Shown: in pieces, positions 6,984-16,740 of the stretch | Layout of the letters: the number at the start of each line of letters is the position of its first letter | How positions within the stretch are numbered: position 1 is the stretch's first letter | Origin: Xanthomonas hydrangeae | GTDB lineage: Bacteria > Pseudomonadota > Gammaproteobacteria > Xanthomonadales > Xanthomonadaceae | Direction: 5' to 3' | Assembly: GCA_905142475.1 (NCBI GenBank) | Contig: LR990730.1 | Span: 682,001 to 746,000, forward strand | Length of the DNA: 64,000 nt | The notes under the pieces: model-generated | Database searches by the model: none | What the model was told of the DNA's origin: nothing | What the model saw: only the letters and a program-made list of their open reading frames with translations | Program-made: the position numbers and the translations under genes

Positions 6984-9290
6984 TCAGCTGGCTGCGTGGG
7001 TCTTTGCTTGCAGGCGTGCGACCTGGCCTAGCAGTGCCAGGCGGGCGCGGGCGTATTCGGCGATGACCAGCGCCACCATGACCGAGGGGCGTTCGACGGT
7101 GCCGGTGCGTGCGGCCAGTTCGATGCGGCGTGCTGCATTGGAGACCGCCTGGGCGCCGACGTTGGCGCTGGACGACTTGAGCGTGTGGGCCAGATCGCGC
7201 AGCTGCATGCTGTCGCGATTGGCTGCTGCGGTTTCCAGTTGTTCGATGATGCCCGGCGCGTCTTCCAGGAACAGCTGCAGGATGGTGATGGTGTCTGCGC
7301 CCGCCACCTCATACAGCTCGTCGATGACGCTGTTGTCCAGGATCGGCAGCGCACGCGCCTGAGCGGCGTTGCTGGCGCTTTCGGTATCCACATTGGCTGC
7401 CCCGCCACTGGTCGGACCGGGCAGCGCAGGCTGGCGTGGCAGCCAGCGCTGCAGGCAGGCATCCAATTGTTCGCGCGCGACCGGCTTGGACAGATAGTCA
7501 TCCATGCCGGCGGCCAGGCAGCGTTCGCGATCGCCTGCCATGGCGTTGGCAGTCATCGCCACGATCGGGATCGGGCGGCCGCCACTTTCGGTTTCCATCG
7601 CGCGCCAGCGCCGGGTGGCGGCATAGCCGTCCAGTACCGGCATCTGGCAATCCATGAAGACCATGTCGTAGCGGGTGGATTCCATGCTGCCTAGCGCGGC
7701 TTCGCCATCGGTGGCGGTGTCGGCGTCGAAGCCGAGCACCGCCAGCAGCTTCTGCGCGACCAGCAGGTTCACCGGGTTGTCTTCCACCAGCAGGATGCGC
7801 ACCTCGCGTGCGTTGGCCAGCGGCGGCGCCAACGGCTCGGGGATCATCGCCGAGGCCAGCGTGAGCGATTGGGCCGGCTTCGGATCGGGCGGCAGCACCA
7901 GCGAGCGCAGCGTCTCGTCCGGACTCTGGCGCGGCACCAGGGTGGCGTGGTCCTGCAGGTCGGACGGCACCGGTTCGTCGCCGTAGAGCCAGATCAGGCG
8001 CGAGCCGCCCAGGTCTGCGGGCTGGGCCAATGCGCGATGCACGGCGCGGGCGCTGTAGCGCAGCGTGTCGTGGTCGGCGATGACGCAGCGGAAGCCTTCG
8101 GTGTCGCTGTGGCGGCGCACGCGCTCCAGCGCTTCCTGGGTGGTTTCCATCAGCACATTCGACACGCCCCAGCCGTCGAGCAGGCGCTTGAGGCGCTGCG
8201 ACAGGCGCGTGTCGGAACTGATCACCATGACGCGTGCGGCGTCGGCGCCGGTGTTCTGTTGCAGGTCGCCGATGACCTTGAGCAGCGGGATCTCGAACCA
8301 GAAGGTGGCGCCGCGCCCGGGCTCGGATTCCACCCCGATGCGGCCGCCCATCAGGTCGATGATGCGCTTGCAGATCGCCAGCCCCAGCCCGGTGCCGCCG
8401 TACAGGCGGGTGGTGGAGGCGTCGGCCTGGGCGAAGGAGCGGAACAGACGCGCCTGCTGGTCCTGCGCAATGCCGATCCCGGTGTCGCGGATCTGGAAGC
8501 GCAGCAGATGCTGAGCGCGGGTTTCGCCAAGACGACGCAGCTGGATATCCACGCTGCCACGTTCGGTGAACTTGATTGCGTTGCCGATCAGGTTGCCCAG
8601 CACCTGGCGCAGGCGGATCGGGTCACCGCGCACCAGCAGGCGCACCGATGGCTCGATCTCCAGACCGATGCGCAACTGGCGGCCTTCGGCGGTGCGCTGC
8701 AACAGCTGCACGACGCCGTCGAGCAGTTCGCGCAGGTTGAAGGTGGTGATCTCCAGTTCGAGCTTGTCGGCTTCGAGTTTGGAGTAGTCGAGGATGTCGT
8801 CGACGATGCGCAGCAGCTGCAGCGAACTGCCGGTGGCGGTCTGCAGCATGTCGCGCTGGTCCAGGCTGAGCTGGCCGCTGGAGATCAGTTCCAGCATCGG
8901 AATGATGCCGTTGAGCGGGGTGCGGATCTCATGGCTCATGGTGGCCAGGAATTCGCCCTTGGCCAGCGTGGCGGCCTCGGCGGCCTGCTTGGCGCGCAGC
9001 AGTTCCTGTTCGAGTTCGCCCTGGCGTTGCAGCTCCTGCTGCAGGCGCTCGCGGGCGACCTCGGCTTCTTCGAGGCGTTGCGCCAAGGCGTGCTGGGCGT
9101 GTGCACTGCGATACGCGGCTGTGGCAGCGCACACGCCCAGTACCACCGCGAGCGCTGCAGACGTTGCCGTCAACGCCAGCCATGGACCATCGATGGCAGA
9201 CCACTGCAGGCCTGCCCCCAGCGCTGCGGCAAGGGCGGCCAGCGTGGCCAGGCTGCTCCAGGCGCGAAGGCCTCCTGCCCGCGCTGTCAC
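6984..9290 (-). CDS. Hybrid sensor histidine kinase (HisKA-HATPase-receivers-HPt)
   Basis: RpfC-like membrane kinase of 768 residues. Two N-terminal transmembrane helices (residues ~10-60) have almost no periplasmic loop. A coiled coil leads to the phospho-acceptor MSHEIRTPLNG (~residue 120). The ATPase motifs are NLIGNAIKFTE, DTGIGI and GGTGLGLAI. A degenerate receiver-like segment follows, then a true receiver (ILLVEDNPVN, MDCQMPVLDG, LSKP), then an HPt domain with AHTLKSSSANVG. The GTG start lies one base after the stop of the upstream receiver/GGDEF/EAL gene, so the two are cotranscribed and probably work together. Sensor input is unclear because the periplasmic part is minimal. Confidence 0.88.
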   Translation of the reverse strand: MTARAGGLRAWSSLATLAALAAALGAGLQWSAIDGPWLALTATSAALAVVLGVCAATAAYRSAHAQHALAQRLEEAEVARERLQQELQRQGELEQELLRAKQAAEAATLAKGEFLATMSHEIRTPLNGIIPMLELISSGQLSLDQRDMLQTATGSSLQLLRIVDDILDYSKLEADKLELEITTFNLRELLDGVVQLLQRTAEGRQLRIGLEIEPSVRLLVRGDPIRLRQVLGNLIGNAIKFTERGSVDIQLRRLGETRAQHLLRFQIRDTGIGIAQDQQARLFRSFAQADASTTRLYGGTGLGLAICKRIIDLMGGRIGVESEPGRGATFWFEIPLLKVIGDLQQNTGADAARVMVISSDTRLSQRLKRLLDGWGVSNVLMETTQEALERVRRHSDTEGFRCVIADHDTLRYSARAVHRALAQPADLGGSRLIWLYGDEPVPSDLQDHATLVPRQSPDETLRSLVLPPDPKPAQSLTLASAMIPEPLAPPLANAREVRILLVEDNPVNLLVAQKLLAVLGFDADTATDGEAALGSMESTRYDMVFMDCQMPVLDGYAATRRWRAMETESGGRPIPIVAMTANAMAGDRERCLAAGMDDYLSKPVAREQLDACLQRWLPRQPALPGPTSGGAANVDTESASNAAQARALPILDNSVIDELYEVAGADTITILQLFLEDAPGIIEQLETAAANRDSMQLRDLAHTLKSSSANVGAQAVSNAARRIELAARTGTVERPSVMVALVIAEYARARLALLGQVARLQAKTHAAS

Positions 9291-9291
9291 T

Positions 9292-11232
9292 TCACAGCAC
9301 CGCGTTCGTGAAGTCGAAGTCCAGTTCCTTGCCGACCGTCTGCACCAGGTTGCCCTGGATGAAGTCCACGCCGCTCATCCACATCGCTGCGGCCGCCTGC
9401 GGATCTTCGATGCGCTGGCCGATGATCAGCAAACCGCGCTGATGGGCGATATCGATCACGCTGCGCAGTTGATCGCGCACTGTGGCATTGCCGTGGGCGT
9501 CGGCAAAGCGGTTGGCCATGCGCACGAAACTCAGCGGCAATTGGCTCAGCAGTGCGTTGGCTTCGTCGCCGGGCTCGAACTGGCTGAGGCAGAACTGCAC
9601 GCCGGCCGGCATCAGCTTGGCGCAGAACTGCTGCACGGTGACCGCGTGGATCAAGGCATCGTCCAGGCGCAGATCCACGATCAGCGATTGCCCGGCCACG
9701 CCGCGTTCGACCAGCGCCGTGAGCAGCCAGTCGGCGAAGGCATCGCGTGCCAGTGTGCGCGGGGATTGCGAGACGAACAGGCGCAGCGGCGGATGGGCAT
9801 GCTGGTACAGATGCAGCAGGCCGAGCGCGTGATCCATGACCTGCTGGTCCAGATCGGCGATGCGTCCGGCCGCTTCGGCGGCGGGAATCACCTGGCCAGC
9901 CGACAGCAGCGTGCCATCGGCCTGGCGCAGCCGCAGCAGCACCTGGTACTGCGCGGTGTCGCCGCCGGCCACCGCCACGATCGGCTGATAGGCCAGTTCG
10001 AGCTGGCCTTCGACCAGGCGCAGTTGCTCCTGTTGCTCGGCCTGGCTGGGGGCCAGATAGACCTGCACGCCCTCGCTGCGCAGGCGTGCCTGCAAGGCGG
10101 TGCGTTCGACCGCTTCCAGCGCGCTGCCGGTGTCGTCGAAGCCTAGTCCCAGCGGTGCGACGCCAATGGCGCAGCGCACGTGCACGGATTCTTCTTCGCG
10201 CACCGAGAAGGCATTGGCGGACAGCCGCTGGCGGATCTCCAGCGCGTGCTGTTCCAGACTGTTTTCCGGCATGTCAACGCCCAGCAGCAAAAAGCTGTTG
10301 TCGTTCAAGCGCGCCAGCGGATACGGGTGCGCAGCACCGGCCAGGCGATGGCCGGCCTGGGTCATCAGGCGCTCGTAGGCGGCATAACCGTAGCGCTCAC
10401 GCAGGCCGAGCGCACTGGCGATTTCGATAAAGAACAAGCCGCCGGACTGCTTGCGCTCCAGCGCCTCGGCGAGCAGTCCCATCACATGGTTGCGCGTCGG
10501 CAAGCCGGTTTCCGGATTGCTGCGCACGCTGACCTGTTCGCCGGTCTGTTGCAGCGCCTGTTGGCGCGCGCGGCGAATGCGGTTGGACACTGCGGCGATC
10601 AAGTGGCGCGGGCGGATCGGCTTGGTCAGGAAATCGTCGGCGCCGCTGTCGAGCACTTCGAACTGGCGCTCCGGATCCGGGTCGCCGGTCAGGAACACGA
10701 TCGGCAGCAACTGCTGGCCGGGTTGTTGGCGGATCAAGGTGGTCAAGCGGATGCCGTCCAGCTCTGGCATGTGCAGATCCATCAGGATCAGATCCGGGTG
10801 GTAGTCCTGGATCGCCTGCGGCACGCTGGCAGCGGTCATTTCCACCTGCGCATGCATGCCGGCACCGTGCAACACGCTTTGTGCGAACAAGGCTTGCGAG
10901 CGGTCGTCTTCGACGATCAGCACGCGATATGGCGCATCTGCCGCCACGCTGCCGTCGCCTTCGCGGGTTGCCGCCTGCGTTGCGGATGGCGGTGCTGGCG
11001 GCGTGGCGCGCGCAGCGCTGATCGAGGTCACCGTTTGCGCCTGAACTCCCGGCGCGGCCACGCCCGCAGGTGCGGGAATGATTGCCGCACTCACCGGCAC
11101 AGCGCTGTCGGAAGCAGCCGTCTCGTCGACCCAACGGCGCCAATGGTCGGCCGGCGGCGTCTCTGCGCGCAGCAGACGATTGCGCGTGGCGGTGTCGTCA
11201 CGGGTGGAAGGAACCGGATTTCGGGCGGCCAT
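9292..11232 (-). CDS. Receiver protein with degenerate GGDEF and EAL domains
   Basis: Response regulator of 646 residues. A long low-complexity N-terminus (~1-115) precedes a receiver (VLIVEDD, MDLHMPELDG, TKP; ~120-235). A GGDEF-like domain follows in which the active-site loop reads RLNDNSFLLLG. The EAL-like domain reads YQVLLRL where EALLR is expected and lacks the other metal-binding acids. Both c-di-GMP domains are therefore probably inactive as enzymes and may act as c-di-GMP receptors or protein-interaction modules, as in FimX-type proteins. It lies upstream of, and is cotranscribed with, the hybrid kinase, whose HPt could phosphorylate this receiver. Partnership is inferred from gene order. 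Confidence 0.85.
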   Translation of the reverse strand: MAARNPVPSTRDDTATRNRLLRAETPPADHWRRWVDETAASDSAVPVSAAIIPAPAGVAAPGVQAQTVTSISAARATPPAPPSATQAATREGDGSVAADAPYRVLIVEDDRSQALFAQSVLHGAGMHAQVEMTAASVPQAIQDYHPDLILMDLHMPELDGIRLTTLIRQQPGQQLLPIVFLTGDPDPERQFEVLDSGADDFLTKPIRPRHLIAAVSNRIRRARQQALQQTGEQVSVRSNPETGLPTRNHVMGLLAEALERKQSGGLFFIEIASALGLRERYGYAAYERLMTQAGHRLAGAAHPYPLARLNDNSFLLLGVDMPENSLEQHALEIRQRLSANAFSVREEESVHVRCAIGVAPLGLGFDDTGSALEAVERTALQARLRSEGVQVYLAPSQAEQQEQLRLVEGQLELAYQPIVAVAGGDTAQYQVLLRLRQADGTLLSAGQVIPAAEAAGRIADLDQQVMDHALGLLHLYQHAHPPLRLFVSQSPRTLARDAFADWLLTALVERGVAGQSLIVDLRLDDALIHAVTVQQFCAKLMPAGVQFCLSQFEPGDEANALLSQLPLSFVRMANRFADAHGNATVRDQLRSVIDIAHQRGLLIIGQRIEDPQAAAAMWMSGVDFIQGNLVQTVGKELDFDFTNAVL

Positions 11233-11270
11233 CGATACTCCCTGCAGTCGCGATGATTATGCGATGAACT

Positions 11271-11897
11271 TCACGATAGCGGGGACCTGCGTGCAGCCGG
11301 CGTGGTGGCCAGGCGCGTGGGTGCGACCAGCCGACGCATGCCCCGCCACAGCAGGCGCCATACCCACCACACCACCAGCGCGGCCAGCACGCTGGAGCCC
11401 ACCGCAACACTCAGTGCCAGCCACGGATGCGCCAGTGCCAGCGCCAGTGCGGTGGTGGCGACGGCGTCTTCGGTGAGCGATGCGATCCAGTTGCTGGCCG
11501 GCTCCGGCGAGGTGTTGAGCAAGGCGCGGGTGCCGGCCTTGAGCGTGTGGCTGGTCAGCGCCACGCCGGCGCCGGCCGCCAGTGCGCCCGTGCCCAGATC
11601 GCCATCGGGCGACAGCGTGGCGGCGGCCAGAAACGCACCGGCCGGCACGCGGGCCAGCGTCTGCAGCAGGTCCCAGCCCGAATCCACGCCGGGGATCTTG
11701 TCGGCGAAGAATTCGGCCACGGCCAGTGCGCCCGAGGTGCCGAGCACCCACCAGGACTGTGCCGGGTGCAGGGCGGGCGGCAGTTCGATCCAGCCGAGCA
11801 GGCCGGCCAGGCCGACGCCGAACACGGTGAGATAGACACGGATGCCGGCCAGCCAGGCCAGCAGGATGCCGATCACGAACAGGTGGGCTTCGTTCAT
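11271..11897 (-). CDS. DUF4126 family membrane protein
   Basis: Multi-helix inner-membrane protein of 208 residues with small-residue-rich segments (LAWLAGIRVYLTVFGVGLAG, FFADKIPGVDSGWD). It matches the DUF4126 pattern; the function of that family is unknown to me. I chose ATG 11897 (MNEAHLF); a start eight codons earlier is possible. It ends 38 bp upstream of the receiver/EAL gene on the same strand and might be its first partner, or independent. Confidence 0.7.
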   Translation of the reverse strand: MNEAHLFVIGILLAWLAGIRVYLTVFGVGLAGLLGWIELPPALHPAQSWWVLGTSGALAVAEFFADKIPGVDSGWDLLQTLARVPAGAFLAAATLSPDGDLGTGALAAGAGVALTSHTLKAGTRALLNTSPEPASNWIASLTEDAVATTALALALAHPWLALSVAVGSSVLAALVVWWVWRLLWRGMRRLVAPTRLATTPAARRSPLS

Positions 11898-12007
11898 GGC
11901 GTCGTCAATCTCTGCAAACAATTGCAGAACTATCGCAGAACTTTGGGATAACCGCCGGTCCAGCGCCAGCGCGACGGTCGGTGGCGCTCTGGCACACTAC
12001 GCCGCCC

Positions 12008-12778
12008 ATGACTGCGCCGGCCTGTCCGGACCCGATGCCCATGCGACCAGCCGCACGCGTTCAGATCGTCCAACGTGACTCGGGTGGTAGCCGTTCCAGC
12101 GGCCGCTGGCTGTGGTTGGTGATTGCCCTGGTGTGGCTGGCATCGCTGGGCGGGGTGTGGTGGATGGCCAGCCGCACCGCCGCGCCGCGTCTGGCCGAAG
12201 CCGAGGCGGCGCTGCAGCAGGCGCAGCGTAGCCAGGCCCAGCAACGACGGCTGATCGAGCAACTACAGCAGCGCCAGGTCAATCTGGCGATGTCCGATAA
12301 GATCAGCCGCGCCGCCAATACCGAGGTGCAGGCCTCGCTGGCCGAGCGCGATGAGCAGATCGCCGCGCTGCGCGCCGATGTGGCCTTCTACGAGCGGCTG
12401 GTTGGCTCCACCGCGCAGCGCAAGGGGCTCAACGCGCATTCGGTGCAGTTCACCGCCGAGGCCGGCGGCACCTGGAATTACAGCGTGGTGCTGACCCAGA
12501 ACCTCAACCGCGGCGCAATCAGTCAGGGGCAGCTGCGCTTTGCGGTGGAAGGCGTGCGCGCCGGCAAGCTGGTGACGGTGAGCTGGAACGAGCTGCACCA
12601 GAAACCCGAGGCCGCCGGGCAGCCGTATTCGTTCCGCTATTTCCAGCAATTGGACGGCAGCGTGATCCTGCCGAAGGATTTCACTCCGCAACGTGTCAAA
12701 ATCTCCCTGAGCGGCGATGGGGCGCCGGTCAATCAGACATTCGACTGGAAAGTCGCCGGCAATGGCGCGGGGGAGTAG
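12008..12778 (+). CDS. DUF6776-like single-pass membrane protein
   Basis: Protein of 256 residues with one transmembrane helix (WLWLVIALVWLASLGGVWWM, ~residues 35-55), then a long coiled coil rich in Gln, Ala and Glu (~60-135), then a beta-rich C-terminal domain that probably sits in the periplasm. I recall similar proteins next to bactofilins in gammaproteobacteria. The stop lies 3 bp before the bactofilin start, which implies coupled expression and perhaps a role as a membrane anchor for that filament. The function is inferred from context only. Confidence 0.7.
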   Translation: MTAPACPDPMPMRPAARVQIVQRDSGGSRSSGRWLWLVIALVWLASLGGVWWMASRTAAPRLAEAEAALQQAQRSQAQQRRLIEQLQQRQVNLAMSDKISRAANTEVQASLAERDEQIAALRADVAFYERLVGSTAQRKGLNAHSVQFTAEAGGTWNYSVVLTQNLNRGAISQGQLRFAVEGVRAGKLVTVSWNELHQKPEAAGQPYSFRYFQQLDGSVILPKDFTPQRVKISLSGDGAPVNQTFDWKVAGNGAGE

Positions 12779-12781
12779 CTC

Positions 12782-13231
12782 ATGTTCGGAAACAAGTCCA
12801 ACCGTGGTGCGCAGACCGTGGTCGACACCTTGATCGGGCCGCAAGTGATCATTCGCGGCGACCTGATGTTCAGCGGCGGGCTGTATGTGGAAGGCCGCAT
12901 CCTGGGCAAGGTCATTGCCGAAGACGGCGCCAGCGCCACCTTGACGGTGGCCGAGCAGGGCAGCATCGAGGGTGAAGTGCGCGCGCCGGTGGTGATCATC
13001 AACGGCCAGCTGACCGGCGATGTGCATGCCGCCGAGCGGGTCGAACTGGCCGCCAACGCGCGCGTGGAGGGCAATGTGCATTACCAAGTGGTGGAAATGA
13101 GCGCCGGTGCGCAGCTCACCGGACGGTTGATCCACGCCGCCAGTGCAGGCGCAACCGCTGCGTTGCCGGCGCCGGACGCCAGCCGCGCCGGGCCGGTCAA
13201 CGCCCTGCAAGCCGAAACCGCCGAGGCCTGA
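12782..13231 (+). CDS. Bactofilin (polymer-forming cytoskeletal protein)
   Basis: Protein of 149 residues with the bactofilin (DUF583) right-handed beta-helix core at residues ~15-110. Short repeating segments are rich in Gly and hydrophobics ([51 protein letters not shown]). Disordered, Ala-rich tails flank the core. Bactofilins polymerise without nucleotide and help localise cell-wall enzymes or shape determinants. Cotranscription with the upstream membrane coiled-coil protein suggests membrane attachment. Confidence 0.88.
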   Translation: MFGNKSNRGAQTVVDTLIGPQVIIRGDLMFSGGLYVEGRILGKVIAEDGASATLTVAEQGSIEGEVRAPVVIINGQLTGDVHAAERVELAANARVEGNVHYQVVEMSAGAQLTGRLIHAASAGATAALPAPDASRAGPVNALQAETAEA

Positions 13232-13314
13232 GTGGCTCGTGCGCGGCTGAAGCGCGGCACGGGGTTTGGCAGCCACCGCTTGAAGTGGGGCCGCCTGGCC
13301 CCCATGCTGACGCC

Positions 13315-13701
13315 ATGAGCACGCTCGTTTCGCTTCCCACCGCCGCCCCGGCACCGGACTACCAGTCCATCGACCGGCCACTGAACTTTTCCGTGGCCGC
13401 CGCCGCCAAGGTGCGCGAGCTGATCCAGGAAGAAGGCAATGCCGAGCTGGCATTGCGTGTGTATATCCAGGGGGGCGGCTGTTCCGGCTTCCAGTATGGC
13501 TTCGAGTTCGATGAGAACCGTGCCGAAGACGACCTGTCCGTGGCCACCGATGGCGTGACGCTGTTGGTCGACCCGCTGAGCCTGCAATACCTGATGGGTG
13601 CCGAAGTGGACTACACCGAAAGCCTGACCGGTGCGCAGTTCGTGATCCGCAATCCCAATGCCAAGACCACCTGCGGGTGTGGTAGCAGCTTCAGCGTTTA
13701 A
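13315..13701 (+). CDS. erpA: Iron-sulfur cluster insertion protein ErpA
   Basis: A-type Fe-S carrier of 128 residues that passes [2Fe-2S] or [4Fe-4S] clusters to apoproteins. The three ligand cysteines are visible in [11 protein letters not shown] and in the C-terminal [10 protein letters not shown]. The ATG at 13315 (MSTLVSL) gives the normal length with a short variable N-terminal tail; an earlier in-frame start would overlap GC-rich non-conserved sequence. It lies 83 bp downstream of the bactofilin gene. Confidence 0.93.
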   Translation: MSTLVSLPTAAPAPDYQSIDRPLNFSVAAAAKVRELIQEEGNAELALRVYIQGGGCSGFQYGFEFDENRAEDDLSVATDGVTLLVDPLSLQYLMGAEVDYTESLTGAQFVIRNPNAKTTCGCGSSFSV

Positions 13702-14182
13702 ACCAGGCGCGTTTGCTCCAGCTTGCGCGTGGTGCTGATGCGGTGGTCGGTTTTTTTAAGCGCCGAATGATGTGATCTACGCACTGCGCGGATGATCGCC
13801 TAAGGTGTCGGTGGCGCGCGATGCGCCAGCAGAGCGCATGTCTAACGCGTCGCAAACATTTCCGTGCTGCGGGTTTCGCCGGGCGCGCGCAAGCTTCGTG
13901 CGCGCGAGGTGGCGCGCGCGTGGCGGCGGCCATACTGCCCGCATGCTCAATGCCGGTGCTACGACATGCTCGCCTTATCCCTGCGTCCTGTATCGACCTG
14001 ACGCGCGCTGGCGGCACTCGCCATTGCGCCGCGTGAGGGTGCCGCACACAGCACCCATCCCACGCCATGGCGTCGCGACCACATTGCCAGCTCCCGCGCG
14101 TTGATCGGACAGCTAGATGCCGATCCTGCGTGCGGTGAATCGCTGTTGCCCGTTCCGTTCCTTCAGCAGAGAACATCTCAGC
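13702..14182. other. Intergenic region, 481 bp
   Basis: Between erpA and the lipase remnant. A T-run near 13750 follows a GC-rich stretch and may end erpA transcription, but the stem is not clean. Overlapping short frames on both strands lack ribosome sites and composition typical of genes. I see no recognised element. Confidence 0.35.
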
Positions 14183-15446
14183 ATGTTGCAACTCACATCC
14201 CGATCGGCGTTCGGCCTGTTGACCATGCTCGGCGTCGCCGGCGCGGTGCTTGTGCCCAGCGCCCAGGCATCGCCTGCACGCGGCACCTTGCTCAACAGCA
14301 ATTTTCTGACCAGCTACACCCGGGATGCGATTGCCGTATCGCTTGCCTCAGAGCCAGCGGCCGAACAGCCCAAATGCAACGTGCGCGTGGCCGAGTTCAC
14401 CTATGCAACGATCGGCGTCAATGGCGAACCGGCCACCGCATCGGGCGTGGTGCTGATTCCGGGTGGCGAGCGCTGCAGCGGGCCCTATCCGCTGCTGGGC
14501 TGGGGCCGGTCGACCGCGACCATTCGCAATGAGGAGCAGGCCAAGGACATCCGTGACGCCAGGGGTGACGACCCCGCTGGTGACGCGTCTGGCCAGCCAA
14601 GGCTATGTCGTGGTCAGCAGCGATTATCTGGGACTTGGCAAATCCAGCTACGGCTTCCATCCCTACCTGCATAGCGCGTCCGAGGCGAGTGCGACGGTCG
14701 ATGCACTACGCGCGGCGCGCAGCGTTCTGCAGCGGTTGAACACACCGCTGTCCGGCAAGGTCATGCTGTCGGGGTATTCGCAAGGCGGCCATGCCGCACT
14801 GGCCACCCAACGGGAGATCGAGGCGCATCTGTCCAAGGAATTTCAGTTGGTTGCCAGCGCGCCGATTTCCGGACCTTACGCGCTGGAGCAGACCTTTATG
14901 GACAGCTGGAGCGGAAGCAATGCGGTAGGCGAAAGCAGCTTCGGCATCATTTTGGGCGGCTACGCCATCGTCGCGATGCAGCACACCTATCGCAATATCT
15001 ATCTGGCCGCGGGGCAGGTGTTTCAGGATCCGTGGGCGGCCAGGGTCGAGGCGCTGTTCCCCGGCAAGCTGGGCCTGACCGATCTGGTCCTTGGCGATAC
15101 GCTGCCTGGGATCGATCAGCTCAAGGCGTATTTCCAGACCGGGTTCTACCGTGATGTTGCCAGCAACCCCAACAACCCGTTCCGCAAGGATCTGGCGCGC
15201 AACGATCTGCTGGACTGGAAACCGCAGACGCCAACGCTGCTGTGCGGTTCGTCCAACGACGCGACCATTCCGCTCAAGAACGCGGTGACCGCGATCGCCG
15301 GCTTCAAGCGTCGTGGCAGCACGCAGGTAGCGCTGGTCGACATCGGCAGTGGCGACTCCAACGACAACTCGGCATTCGTCCATCTGACGACCAATGAACC
15401 GTGCATCGTCGCGGTGCGGCATCAGTTGCGGGACAAGCAGCGCTGA
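14183..15446 (+). pseudogene. Secreted alpha/beta-hydrolase lipase, frameshifted
   Basis: Secretory-lipase-like hydrolase with a signal peptide (residues ~1-30, ending AQA). The first ~128 codons read in one frame up to KDIRDARGDDP. The conserved continuation TPLVTRLASQGYVVVSSDYL lies in the next frame. Removing one C from the CCCC run at 14572-14575 restores a single frame of about 420 codons. The second part keeps the nucleophile GYSQGG, an acid in SSNDATIPL and a late His in SAFVHL, so only the frameshift looks inactivating. It would be an exported lipase or esterase. Sequencing error in the C-run is a real alternative. Confidence 0.75.
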
Positions 15447-15743
15447 CGCGACGGTCATCGGCTCGATTCGATCTGCCGGATGCGGATGATCTGCAGGTCA
15501 GGGATCTGTCGCAAGCCTGCCCAGCGATGCCGTCGCGCCGATGCGAGCGGCGAGGCGGAGGATGACGGCGGAGTCGGACATCGTTGCCTGAGTGCCGTGA
15601 CAACTGCGCGCGCTGCCTCGCGATCCGGGCAGCGCGCGCCTTGCTGTCACCACGCGGCAATCAACCGGCGGGCGCTGCTGGCATCCACGTCTGAACACGC
15701 GCCGGTAGCGAGGCCGTCAGAGCGTGTGCGACGGTTGCAGGCG

Positions 15744-16661
15744 ATGCCGATTATCGGCAGGCTTGCGCCGATGTCCGAGTCTCTCTTTTCAACCTCCGAA
15801 TGTGCCTTCACCCACGCGCCGCTCGATCGTTGCGATCTGTTGCGTGACGATCCCGATGCATTGGCGCGTCTGTGGCCGCAGGGCCGCGTCTTGTTGCTCG
15901 ATGCCAAGGGCGCTGCGCTCGCCGACGCGCAGGGTCAACCCTTGCTGATGGAGGGCGCGGCGCTCGGCGAAGGGCCGGAGGCGGCGATTTTTCTGGGCCT
16001 GCGCGATGACGTCGGCTGGTTTTGCTTGCCGGCCGATCAGAGCGGCGTGCAGGCGCCGCAAAGCATCGATCTGCGGCAGGCCGCCGCCGATTGGCCGGCC
16101 GACATCGCCACTGCCTACGCCTATGCGCGCGCGATGTTGCATTGGCAGTCGCGCACGCGGTTTTGCGGCGTGTGTGGCGGGGCGATCGCCTTCCGGCGTG
16201 CCGGTTTCATCGCGCACTGCACGCAGTGTCGGACCGAGCATTACCCGCGCGTGGATCCGGCCATCATCGTGGCGGTCAGCGATGGCGAGCGCGTGTTGTT
16301 GGGGCGGCAGGCAAGTTGGGCGCCGGGGCGGTATTCGGTGATTGCCGGCTTCGTCGAACCCGGCGAATCGCTGGAGCAGACGGTGGCGCGCGAGGTGTTC
16401 GAGGAAACCCGCGTGCTTGTGCAGGACTGCCGCTATCTGGGCGCGCAACCATGGCCTTTTCCGGGTGCGTTGATGCTGGGCTTTACTGCGCGTGCTGCAG
16501 CCACCGAGGTGCCGCAGGTGACCGGCGAGCTGGAAGACGCGCGTTGGGTCACGCATGCCGAGGTCACCGCTGCATTGGCGGGCGAGGGCAGCATCGGCTT
16601 GCCACCACGTATTTCCATCGCGCGCGCGCTGATCGAGCACTGGCACCGCACGCATGGTTGA
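15744..16661 (+). CDS. nudC: NAD(+) diphosphatase NudC
   Basis: Zinc-binding Nudix hydrolase of 305 residues that cleaves NADH/NAD and removes NAD caps from RNA 5' ends. A four-Cys zinc ribbon (CGVCGGAI...HCTQC) sits mid-protein. The Nudix box is GFVEPGESLE...REVFEETRV. The NudC signature AQPWPFP follows it. The start is uncertain: ATG 15744 has a better upstream GCAGG site, while ATG 15771 (MSESLF) would give 296 residues. The ~300 bp upstream hold no gene I can support. Confidence 0.92.
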   Translation: MPIIGRLAPMSESLFSTSECAFTHAPLDRCDLLRDDPDALARLWPQGRVLLLDAKGAALADAQGQPLLMEGAALGEGPEAAIFLGLRDDVGWFCLPADQSGVQAPQSIDLRQAAADWPADIATAYAYARAMLHWQSRTRFCGVCGGAIAFRRAGFIAHCTQCRTEHYPRVDPAIIVAVSDGERVLLGRQASWAPGRYSVIAGFVEPGESLEQTVAREVFEETRVLVQDCRYLGAQPWPFPGALMLGFTARAAATEVPQVTGELEDARWVTHAEVTAALAGEGSIGLPPRISIARALIEHWHRTHG

Positions 16662-16740
16662 GCCCGGCCGAGCAGTGCAACGCGGGCAGATCAGGTGCGC
16701 TGGCATCGGCTCGGCTAGACTCGGCTGAGGAGGCCCACCC

